From positions 1 to 10,019 of the forward strand of contig JBHHZM010000110.1 of the NCBI GenBank assembly GCA_046758065.1: a stretch of DNA of 10,019 nt, written 5' to 3'. The notes beneath the pieces were generated by a model. It ran no database searches. It saw only the letters and a program-made list of their open reading frames with translations, and was not told where the DNA came from. The stretch is from JBHHZM01 sp046758065 (GTDB taxonomy: Bacteria; Pseudomonadota; Alphaproteobacteria; JAAXGF01). The position numbers were made by a program, and so were the translations under genes. How positions within the stretch are numbered: the stretch's first letter is position 1; every line of letters begins with the position of its first letter. Shown here in pieces: positions 1-5,468 of the stretch.

Positions 1-524
1 TCGGCCTGGCCGCGCTCCTCGGCGCCGACCCCGGGATAGGCGCCCGGCGTGTCGACCAGCGTAACGATCGGCAGGCCGAAACGGTCGGCGAGCCGCATCA
101 GGCGGACCGCCTTGCGATAGCCTTCGGGACGCGCCATGCCGAAGTTGTGCGCCACGCGCCCCTCGGTGTCGGCGCCCTTCTCGTGGCCGATGAGCATGAT
201 CGAGCGCCCGCGCAAGCGCCCGAGACCGCCGATCACCGCCTTGTCCTCGGCGAACGTCCGGTCGCCGGCGAGCGGCGTGAAGTCCTCGATCAGCCCGGCG
301 GCATAGTCCGAGAAGTGCGGCCGTTCGGGATGGCGCGCCACCTGGGTCTTCTGCCACGGCGTGAGCTTGCCGTAAGTCTGGCGCAGCAGCCGGTCGATCT
401 TGCTCTGCAGCCGCGTGATTTCGTCGACGATGTTGACCCCGCCGCCGTCGGAGAGGTGGCGGAGTTCCTTGATCTTGCCTTCGAGCTCTGCGATCGGCTT
501 CTCGAAGTCGAGGTAGGTGTTCAT
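1..524 (-). CDS. accA: Acetyl-CoA carboxylase carboxyltransferase subunit alpha, N-terminal part (3' end outside window)
   Basis: AccA pairs with AccD to form the carboxyltransferase that moves CO2 from carboxybiotin to acetyl-CoA, giving malonyl-CoA for fatty-acid synthesis in the cytoplasm. The first 174 codons are present and read from an ATG at 522-524. The N-terminus MNTYLDFEKPIAELE and the following helical stretch ending in the block LTPWQKTQVARHPERP (about residues 54-69) are typical of AccA. These are followed by FGMARPEGYRKAVRLM and VDTPGAYPGVGAEERGQA, part of the crotonase-like acyl-CoA-binding core. Family members are about 315-320 residues, so roughly 145 residues lie beyond the left edge. 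No clear Shine-Dalgarno precedes the ATG, but the N-terminus matches the family so well that the start is not in doubt. The gene follows mcl1 on the same strand after a 267-bp gap containing an inverted repeat, so it is probably transcribed on its own. Confidence 0.96.
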   Translation of the reverse strand, partial: MNTYLDFEKPIAELEGKIKELRHLSDGGGVNIVDEITRLQSKIDRLLRQTYGKLTPWQKTQVARHPERPHFSDYAAGLIEDFTPLAGDRTFAEDKAVIGGLGRLRGRSIMLIGHEKGADTEGRVAHNFGMARPEGYRKAVRLMRLADRFGLPIVTLVDTPGAYPGVGAEERGQA

Positions 525-538
525 CGCGGGCGTTTGTT

Positions 539-568
539 AGCACAGGCACAAGGGGTGTGCGACGGCAA
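539..568 (-). promoter_or_regulatory. Weak promoter candidate for accA
   Basis: On the minus strand TTGCCG (563-568) and TGTGCT (539-544) are separated by 18 bp and lie just upstream of the accA ATG at 524. The -35 box matches the sigma-70 consensus at 4 of 6 positions and the -10 at 3 of 6. It would give a very short leader of about 10 nt. This is a pattern match only; a different promoter further upstream is equally possible. Confidence 0.2.
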
Positions 569-634
569 ATGGTCGCTGCCGCGCCGGGCGAAGAACGGAC
601 CCTTGGTAGTCCGCTGAAAAACGCGTCCGGGTTG

Positions 635-751
635 CCTCATCCTTCGTCCCTCGTCAGGCTCGGGATGAGGAACTCAGGATGAGGACGGCGCGATTCCAAT
701 ATCTTAGTCTCCATGCTGAGCCTCCTCATCCCGAGCCTGACGAGGGATGAA
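635..751. repeat. Intergenic inverted repeat, 29-bp arms with one mismatch, between mcl1 and accA
   Basis: The arm at 643-671 is the reverse complement of the arm at 723-751 at 28 of 29 positions (core CCTCGTCAGGCTCGGGATGA); the loop is 51 bp. The left arm also carries its own shorter palindrome, CCTCATCC (635-642) facing GGATGAGG (663-670), and a further copy of AGGATGAGG lies at 676-684. The sequence does not continue any gene. It resembles the dispersed CTCATCC...GGATGAG intergenic palindromes common in alphaproteobacteria, where many copies per genome are usual; that link is from general recollection. It could fold in mcl1 read-through RNA and act as a transcript-end or stability element, but no T-tract follows directly on the minus strand (the nearest run is at 617-621), so it is not a canonical intrinsic terminator. 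Confidence 0.8.
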
Positions 752-791
752 GCATGGCAAAAGGACCGGTATCGGTGTTTCTCGGCACCCC

Positions 792-1769
792 CTAGTCAGA
801 GGCAATCATTTCCGCCTTCCTGACCAGGACTTCGGCCTGGCGGATCGAGGCGATGTCGATGAGCCGGCCGTCGAGCGATACTGCCCCCTTGCCTTCCTTG
901 GCCGCCTGGGCCATCGCCTCGATGATGCGCCGCGCCCGGTTCACCTCGTCCTCGGAGGGGCTGAACTCCTCGTTGGCGAGCGCGATCTGGGAAGGATGAA
1001 TCGCCCACTTGCCCTCGCAGCCGAGCGCGGCGGCGCGGCGCGCCGCGGCGCGGTAGCCGTCGGGGTCCTTGAAGTCGCCGAAGGGACCGTCGATGGGCCG
1101 CAGGCCGTTGGCCCGCGCCGCGACCACCATGCGGGCGATGGCGTAGTGCCACTGGTCGCCCCAGTGAACGGCGCGCTCGCCCTTCCCGTCGGAGTCGGTG
1201 AGCACCGCGTAGTCGGGGTTGACGCCGCCGATGTTGGTGGTCCGCGCCTTGGTCGAGGCGGCGTAGTCGGCGACCCCGAAGTGCAGCGCCTCGTTGCGCC
1301 TGCTGGCGGCCGCGATGGCGTCGACGTTGGCCATCCCCAGCGCGGTCTCGATGATGTGCGAGAAGCCGACGCGCTTGCCGTAGCCCCTGGCGTCCTCGAT
1401 CTGGGTCACCAGCATGTCGACGGCGTAGACGTCGGCCGCCGTGCCGACCTTGGGAATCATGATCATGTCGACGCGTTCGCCGGCCTGCTCCATGACGTCG
1501 ACCACGTCGCGGTACATGTAATGGGTGTCGAGACCGTTGATCCGCACGGTCATCGTCTTCTTGCCCCAGTCGACCTCGTTGAGCGCCCTGATGATGTTCT
1601 TGCGCGCCGCGACCTTGTCGTCGGGCGCCACCGCGTCCTCGAGGTCGAGAAAGACCACGTCGGCGGCCGAGGCGGCGGCCTTTTCGAACAGCTTCGGCTG
1701 ACTGCCGGGAACCGCGAGTTCGCTGCGGTGCAGGCGGGGCGTCGCCTGCTCGATGATGGTGAAGCTCAT
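792..1769 (-). CDS. mcl1: L-malyl-CoA / beta-methylmalyl-CoA lyase (HpcH/HpaI-citrate lyase superfamily)
   Basis: This enzyme reversibly splits malyl-CoA into acetyl-CoA and glyoxylate, and beta-methylmalyl-CoA into propionyl-CoA and glyoxylate. It serves the ethylmalonyl-CoA pathway, and in some organisms the serine or 3-hydroxypropionate cycles. The 325-residue protein follows Rhodobacter Mcl1 along its length. It shows PGSQPKLFEKAAASAADVVF (residues 21-40), LDLEDAVAPDDK (41-52), the substrate Arg in VRINGLD (R76), Mg2+ ligands E141 in HIIETA and D168 in FGVADYA, KWAIHPSQIALAN (254-266) and the C-terminal IDIASIRQAEVLVRKAEMI. Residues R76, E141 and D168 fall at the positions I recall for the active site of the Rhodobacter enzyme. 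GGGAGGA at 1774-1780 lies 4 nt before the ATG and fixes the start. Length and all-round similarity favour the lyase over the shorter malyl-CoA thioesterase (Mcl2) or citE-like proteins. Its own promoter is likely, with the -35 box overlapping the end of xerD. Confidence 0.93.
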   Translation of the reverse strand: MSFTIIEQATPRLHRSELAVPGSQPKLFEKAAASAADVVFLDLEDAVAPDDKVAARKNIIRALNEVDWGKKTMTVRINGLDTHYMYRDVVDVMEQAGERVDMIMIPKVGTAADVYAVDMLVTQIEDARGYGKRVGFSHIIETALGMANVDAIAAASRRNEALHFGVADYAASTKARTTNIGGVNPDYAVLTDSDGKGERAVHWGDQWHYAIARMVVAARANGLRPIDGPFGDFKDPDGYRAAARRAAALGCEGKWAIHPSQIALANEEFSPSEDEVNRARRIIEAMAQAAKEGKGAVSLDGRLIDIASIRQAEVLVRKAEMIASD

Positions 1770-1841
1770 GTCGTCCTCCCGCTTGACTCCCGGCCGCTGT
1801 GAAAGAAAGAGATCGCGCCGTCGCGAACCGGCCGAAGCGCG

Positions 1842-1870
1842 TTAATGTCGCCTCGCTGCGCCGCTGTCAA
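1842..1870 (-). promoter_or_regulatory. Probable sigma-70-type promoter of mcl1, -35 box overlapping the xerD stop codon
   Basis: On the minus strand a perfect TTGACA (1865-1870) is followed after exactly 17 bp by CATTAA (1842-1847), 3 of 6 against TATAAT. The predicted transcript start near 1835 leaves a leader of about 65 nt ahead of the mcl1 ATG at 1769. The -35 hexamer covers the xerD TGA (1867-1869). The perfect -35 and ideal spacing make this the best promoter match in the window, and suggest that mcl1 can be transcribed separately from xerD. Confidence 0.5.
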
Positions 1871-2796
1871 CCCCGCACCCGAAGCGGCGAATTTGCGAGC
1901 GGGTGGCGCTCGCGCACCAGCGCCTTGAGACGGGCGTCGAGCACGTGGGTGTAGATCTGCGTCGTCGCGATGTCGGCGTGGCCCAGCATCTTCTGCAACG
2001 CCCGCAGATCGGCGCCGTGGGCGAGCAGGTGGCTGGCGAAGGCGTGGCGCAGCACGTGCGGCGAGACGCGCGCCGGCGCGATGTCCGCGGCGGCCGCGAG
2101 TTCCTTGAGCATCTGGGCGAAGCGATGGCGCGTGAGATGGCCCGAACGCGCGCGCGACGGGAACAGCCAGGGCGATTCGGCCGCGCGTCCGAGGAAGGCG
2201 GCGCGCACCTCGAAGTACGCGGCGAGCGCCCGTGCCGCCGCCTCGCCGAGCGGCACCAGCCGTTCCTTGGCGCCCTTGCCGCGCACCACGAGAAAGCGCG
2301 GATCGCCGCGCGCCGCAATGGCCGGCAGGCCGACGAGTTCGGAGACCCGCAGGCCGGTGGCGTAGAGCAGTTCGACCAGCGCCGTGCGGCGCAGGCCCTC
2401 GGGTTCCGGCCAGCGGCAGGCGGCGGCGAGCAGCCGCTCGACCTCTTCCTCGCTCAGCACCTTGGGCAAGCGGCGCGTCTTGCGCGGGCCGTCGATCGTC
2501 GCCGCCGGGTCGTCGGCCCGTACGCCTTCGGCGAGCAGAAAGCGGTAGAATTGGCGCAGGCACGACAACCGCCGGGCGCTGGTGCCGGGGGCGAGTCGGG
2601 CGGCGAGATCGGCGAAATAGTCGCGGATCTCCTCGGTTGCGGCGGCGGCGGGCGGCGCCGCACCGCGCCGCGCGAGGAAGCCCGCGAAGTCGGCGAGATC
2701 GCGTCGGTAGGCGTCGATCGTGAGCCGGGCGGCGCCGCGCTCGGCGGCGAGCATCTCGAGGAACGCCTCGACATGGCGCCCGTCGGGCCCGCGCAA
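1867..2796 (-). CDS. xerD: Site-specific tyrosine recombinase XerD
   Basis: XerD works with XerC at the dif site, activated by FtsK, to resolve chromosome dimers before division. From the proposed TTG start it has 309 residues (E. coli XerD has 298). The N-terminal core-binding domain (about 8-95) contains LTIDAYRRDLADF and SARRLSCLRQFYRFLL. The catalytic domain carries the full tyrosine-recombinase set: R150 in YATGLRVSELVGL, K174 in GKGAKERLVPLG, H247 and R250 in SPHVLRHAFASHLL, H273 in LGHADIATTQ and nucleophile Y282 in IYTHV. TTG at 2794-2796 is chosen because it gives an N-terminus of the usual length and leaves 22 nt after the preceding gene's stop. A second in-frame TTG at 2832-2834 would overlap that gene, and neither has a clear Shine-Dalgarno. 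XerD is preferred over XerC because of the overall E. coli XerD-like motifs and the position beside aroK/aroB. It is intact and looks chromosomal, not like a phage or integron integrase. Confidence 0.92.
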   Translation of the reverse strand: MRGPDGRHVEAFLEMLAAERGAARLTIDAYRRDLADFAGFLARRGAAPPAAAATEEIRDYFADLAARLAPGTSARRLSCLRQFYRFLLAEGVRADDPAATIDGPRKTRRLPKVLSEEEVERLLAAACRWPEPEGLRRTALVELLYATGLRVSELVGLPAIAARGDPRFLVVRGKGAKERLVPLGEAAARALAAYFEVRAAFLGRAAESPWLFPSRARSGHLTRHRFAQMLKELAAAADIAPARVSPHVLRHAFASHLLAHGADLRALQKMLGHADIATTQIYTHVLDARLKALVRERHPLANSPLRVRG

Positions 2797-2818
2797 CCGC
2801 GCGGACGCGCCGCGACCG

Positions 2819-4603
2819 TTAGAGGCCGCGGGCAAGCGCCGTCTCGAGTGCGAGCGCGCGCGCCTCGGTCCCGAGCCCGACGCGGCGCAGCGCCGAAATC
2901 GCGCCGGCAAGGGCAAGCGGACCGGGAGGCTCGGGAACGCCCGGGTCGAGCGCAATGAGCGCGAGCAGCACGGTCTCGCCAACGCGCCCGGCCGCCGCCG
3001 CCGTCCGGAGTTGCCGCCACAGCACGGGCACCAGCGTCTGCGACCAGCGGCGCAGCGGCCCGTCGAGCAGCGGCAGTTGCGCCTCGATCGGCGCCGGCTC
3101 GCCGAGGGCGTCGAACAACGCGAACAGCAGCGCCTCGTTGAGCCGACGATCCACCGGCGACAGCCCGGCCTGGGTTTTGCGCCAGGCGGCAAGGCGCGCG
3201 GAATCCCAGGGCAACGCGCCCGTGTCGTCGACCAGCATGACCAGCGGCCAGAGCGCCGCCGCGGCGGCCGCCGCCTCGGCGCTGGCGCCCGCCTGCGCCT
3301 CGGCGAGATCGAACCACGCCCGGGCCGCCGCGAAACGGCCGGCGGCGAGCAGCGCACGCGCCGCATCATCGGCGATCCAGACCAGTTCGGGCGAAGGCGT
3401 GAGCGTCGACAGTGCTTCGAGGGTGATCCGCGCCGCCGTGGCGAAGCCGCCCCAGCCGCCGCTCGCGCGACCGCTTTTCCAAAAAGCGCGCAGCACCTCG
3501 GCGCGCGCCGCCGGCACCACTTGGCGCGCCAGCGCCTGGTAGAGCAGCGCCCGGCCGAACGGACCCGTGTCGTCCGCCGCGCGGCTCAAGGGGTTGGCCA
3601 GTTCCTCGCTGGTGAAGGGTACGCTCGCGTAAACTTCGGCGAGCGTCTCGACCGGCAGTGCGCCGAGCGCCTCGGCGCGTTCGGCGGCGCGGAGGCGGAG
3701 ATCGAGCGGCGTGTTGGCCGAGAACGCGATGGCGCGCGCGATCGCCGGGTCGGCGGCGGCGACCGCTACGGCCGGGACCGGCGCGTGCGCCGCGTTCAGC
3801 ATCGCCAGATGCAGTGCGGTGGGCCGACGCAGGTCGCTGAGGTCGACGTCGCTCTCGCCGGCCATGGCGCGCAACAGCGCGAGGAACGCCGGTTCGGGTT
3901 CGTTGCCGGACTCGCGCAACAGCGCCACCCCGAGCGCCGCCGCGTCGTGCTGGCCGGCCAGCGCCTGGCAGAAGATCAGCACCTTGTCCCAGTAGGGCAC
4001 GTGATCCCGGCGCACCAGGTCGCGCGCCTCGGCGCAGGCGCCGACGTAATCGGCCGTGAGCAGGAGCGCGTCGAGCCGCGCCCGCGCCAGCGCCTCGTGA
4101 TGCAGACCGGGCGGCGCGGCACGCAGCAGGTGGTTGGTCTCGACGCCCGCGCCCATCGCCGCCAGGCGCTCGATGCGCAGCGCGAGCAGGCTGGTCCCCC
4201 GCGGCCCCTCGGGCGGCGCGGCGGTGGAAAGCAGCAGGCGCCGGTCGAGACGGTCGATCGCCCGCGACGAAACGCCGGCGGGCAGATGCGGCAGCAGGCG
4301 CTCGATCAGGGGCCGCGAACTACCCCGCCACATGTCGAAGCCGAAGCCGCCTTCGGCCTCTTCGTAAAGCCCCACCGCCTCCGGGTCGATCGCCTGTACC
4401 TTATTGACCTCGAAGGTCTTTTTCGTTTCTTCCGGCGCCGGTTCGGCGGCGGGCGGCGTGGGTTCGACGGCGAGCGGTTCGAGCGCCGGAGTCTCGGGAA
4501 CGATGTCGAGCGGGCCGCTGACCTGTGCGGCGAGCGGTGTCGTACAGAACAGCAAGGCGAGCAACGCTCCGGCGAGACGCGTGCTACTGCGGGAACCGGT
4601 CAT
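2819..4603 (-). CDS. Exported, alpha-helical protein of unknown function, 594 aa
   Basis: I do not recognise a named family. The N-terminus is a signal peptide: Arg5 and Arg9, a hydrophobic core LAGALLALLF (10-19), and a likely cleavage after PLAA (23-26). There is no lipobox, since Cys20 follows Phe, so a soluble periplasmic protein is expected. Residues 27-65 form a linker rich in Pro, Glu and Ala. The remaining ~520 residues are Ala/Leu/Arg-rich and look like an array of amphipathic helices with TPR-like spacing, for example WDKVLIFCQALAGQHDAAAL around residues 250-270. No catalytic motif or second membrane segment is evident. The ATG at 4603 is preceded by AAAGGG (4613-4618) with 9-nt spacing, and lies inside the end of the 46-codon gene, implying translational coupling. 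It sits directly upstream of xerD. Homologues in Rhodospirillales occupy the same place as far as I recall, some under uninformative names. A role in the envelope is inference from the signal peptide only. Confidence 0.85.
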   Translation of the reverse strand: MTGSRSSTRLAGALLALLFCTTPLAAQVSGPLDIVPETPALEPLAVEPTPPAAEPAPEETKKTFEVNKVQAIDPEAVGLYEEAEGGFGFDMWRGSSRPLIERLLPHLPAGVSSRAIDRLDRRLLLSTAAPPEGPRGTSLLALRIERLAAMGAGVETNHLLRAAPPGLHHEALARARLDALLLTADYVGACAEARDLVRRDHVPYWDKVLIFCQALAGQHDAAALGVALLRESGNEPEPAFLALLRAMAGESDVDLSDLRRPTALHLAMLNAAHAPVPAVAVAAADPAIARAIAFSANTPLDLRLRAAERAEALGALPVETLAEVYASVPFTSEELANPLSRAADDTGPFGRALLYQALARQVVPAARAEVLRAFWKSGRASGGWGGFATAARITLEALSTLTPSPELVWIADDAARALLAAGRFAAARAWFDLAEAQAGASAEAAAAAAALWPLVMLVDDTGALPWDSARLAAWRKTQAGLSPVDRRLNEALLFALFDALGEPAPIEAQLPLLDGPLRRWSQTLVPVLWRQLRTAAAAGRVGETVLLALIALDPGVPEPPGPLALAGAISALRRVGLGTEARALALETALARGL

Positions 4604-4724
4604 CCGGTATTACCCTTTCGATCGTCGCCGTCGGCGGCGGGATGTCCCACGTCACCAGAAAGATGACGCCGCCCGTTACGGCGACGAGAACGAGGATCAC
4701 AAGCATTCGTGACAGTCGCGACAT
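4584..4724 (-). CDS. Small single-pass membrane protein, 46 aa, unknown function
   Basis: This short gene is easily missed. Read on the minus strand from ATG at 4722-4724 to TAG at 4584-4586, it encodes 46 residues. A basic start, MSRLSR, is followed by one hydrophobic helix (about residues 7-26, MLVILVLVAVTGGVIFLVTW). A conserved-looking tail DIPPPTATIERVIPDDRFPQ (27-46) would face the periplasm by the positive-inside rule. Its last 20 nt overlap the start of the 594-codon gene, whose ribosome-binding site lies within its codons, so the two are likely translated together. I recall similar small proteins with a DIPPPTA...VIPDDRFP tail in Rhodospirillales genomes at this position; their function is unknown. 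Its own Shine-Dalgarno is weak. Support comes from the helix-plus-motif architecture, the overlap and the upstream promoter candidate. The alternative is a chance ORF, which the structured composition makes unlikely. Confidence 0.8.
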   Translation of the reverse strand: MSRLSRMLVILVLVAVTGGVIFLVTWDIPPPTATIERVIPDDRFPQ

Positions 4725-4904
4725 TGGACCGAAAGTTTTTACGAGAGGTTACGGATGTCGTCGATCACTACCGGAGCCAGCAGGGGTGCGACGGTTTCGG
4801 GACTTATGCTATGGTGGATCAATGACGATTTTGCGGCAGTCTACCGGCTCACCCGTTCCGATTCAACGCCTTCACCGGCCACGGCGTCGCGAGCCCGGCC
4901 GGCG
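4725..4904. promoter_or_regulatory. Divergent intergenic region between the xerD operon and aroK
   Basis: These 180 bp separate the minus-strand operon from aroK on the plus strand and must hold both promoters. It is locally more AT-rich than the genes around it, especially at 4736-4742 and 4800-4835. A good minus-strand promoter is listed separately. On the plus strand I see no convincing -35/-10 pair; TATGCT at 4805-4810 could be a -10 but lacks a matching -35. Confidence 0.5.
4838..4866 (-). promoter_or_regulatory. Probable promoter of the small-protein / exported-protein / xerD operon
   Basis: On the minus strand TTGAAT (4861-4866) and TAGACT (4838-4843) are separated by exactly 17 bp; each matches the sigma-70 consensus at 4 of 6 positions. 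The predicted start near 4831 gives a leader of about 107 nt before the 46-codon gene. The orientation and position are right for the operon that ends with xerD. The call rests on the consensus match only. Confidence 0.4.
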
Positions 4905-5468
4905 ATGAGCGCAGCGCCGCCGCTGCGCCGTACGGTCGTTCTCGTCGGTCTCATGGGCGCGGGCAAATCGTCGATCGGCCGTCGCCTCGCCGCCCGGTTC
5001 GGCGTCAAGTTCATCGACGCCGACGCCGAGATCGAAATTGCGGCGGGCTGCACGATCCCGGAGATCTTCGCCCGTCACGGCGAAGCCGCCTTCCGCGACG
5101 GCGAACGTCGGGTCATCGCCCGCTTGCTCGACGCCCCGCCCCATGTGCTGGCCACGGGCGGAGGCGCCTTCCTGGACCCGGCGACCCGCGCGACGATCGC
5201 CGAACGCGCCGTCTCGGTGTGGTTGCGGGCCGATCTCGACGTGCTCGTCGCGCGTTGCGCCCGGCGCAAGACGCGTCCGCTGCTGGAACAGGGCGATCCG
5301 CGCCGGATCCTCGCCGACCTGATGGCCGAACGCTATCCGGTATACGCCGCGGCCGACATCGTTGTCGACAGCGTGGACGGGCCGCACGATGCGGTCGTCG
5401 ATCAGATCGTCGCGGCGCTCGCCAGCCACGCGCGCGATGCGCCCTCGGCGTCGGGAGCGGGGCGGTGA
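4905..5468 (+). CDS. aroK: Shikimate kinase
   Basis: This cytoplasmic enzyme phosphorylates shikimate to shikimate-3-phosphate with ATP, the fifth step to chorismate. From ATG 4905 it has 187 residues, a normal length. The P-loop GLMGAGKS lies at 15-22, followed by IDADAEIE (37-44), where D38/D40 bind Mg and shikimate. FRDGERRVI (63-71) supplies the shikimate-binding Arg64, and the substrate-binding glycines GGG are at 85-87. The lid RRKTRPLL and the adenine/shikimate motif ERYPVYAAAD come later. The reading frame is open further upstream to an ATG at 4755 with GAGAGG nearby, but the 50 extra residues look unlike AroK, and the family N-terminus begins just before the P-loop. It overlaps aroB by GTGA (5465-5468), so the two are co-translated and form the aroKB pair common in proteobacteria. 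Confidence 0.95.
   Translation: MSAAPPLRRTVVLVGLMGAGKSSIGRRLAARFGVKFIDADAEIEIAAGCTIPEIFARHGEAAFRDGERRVIARLLDAPPHVLATGGGAFLDPATRATIAERAVSVWLRADLDVLVARCARRKTRPLLEQGDPRRILADLMAERYPVYAAADIVVDSVDGPHDAVVDQIVAALASHARDAPSASGAGR

Noticed and set aside
596..621. Possible intrinsic terminator after mcl1
   Set aside because: A CGGAC/GTCCG stem of only 5 bp at 596-613 on the minus strand is followed by TTCTT rather than a T-run, and the TTTTT at 617-621 precedes rather than follows it. Too weak to call.
747..1802. A 351-codon plus-strand frame opposite mcl1
   Set aside because: It exactly shadows mcl1, whose product has all family motifs; the antisense product shows only the His/Asp/Val-rich composition typical of such mirrors.
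1867..3369. A 500-residue recombinase with an N-terminal extension
   Set aside because: The extra residues are read from the exported protein gene out of frame; XerD homology begins only near 2796.
2720..4666. A 648-codon plus-strand open frame antisense to the exported protein gene
   Set aside because: Its translation is Arg/Gly/Gln-rich with no domain and mirrors a gene with a signal peptide, ribosome-binding site and operon context. Long antisense frames are common in GC-rich DNA.
4803..4823. TATGCT at 4805-4810 or ATCAAT at 4818-4823 as a plus-strand aroK promoter -10 box
   Set aside because: Neither has a recognisable -35 box at 16-18 bp upstream.
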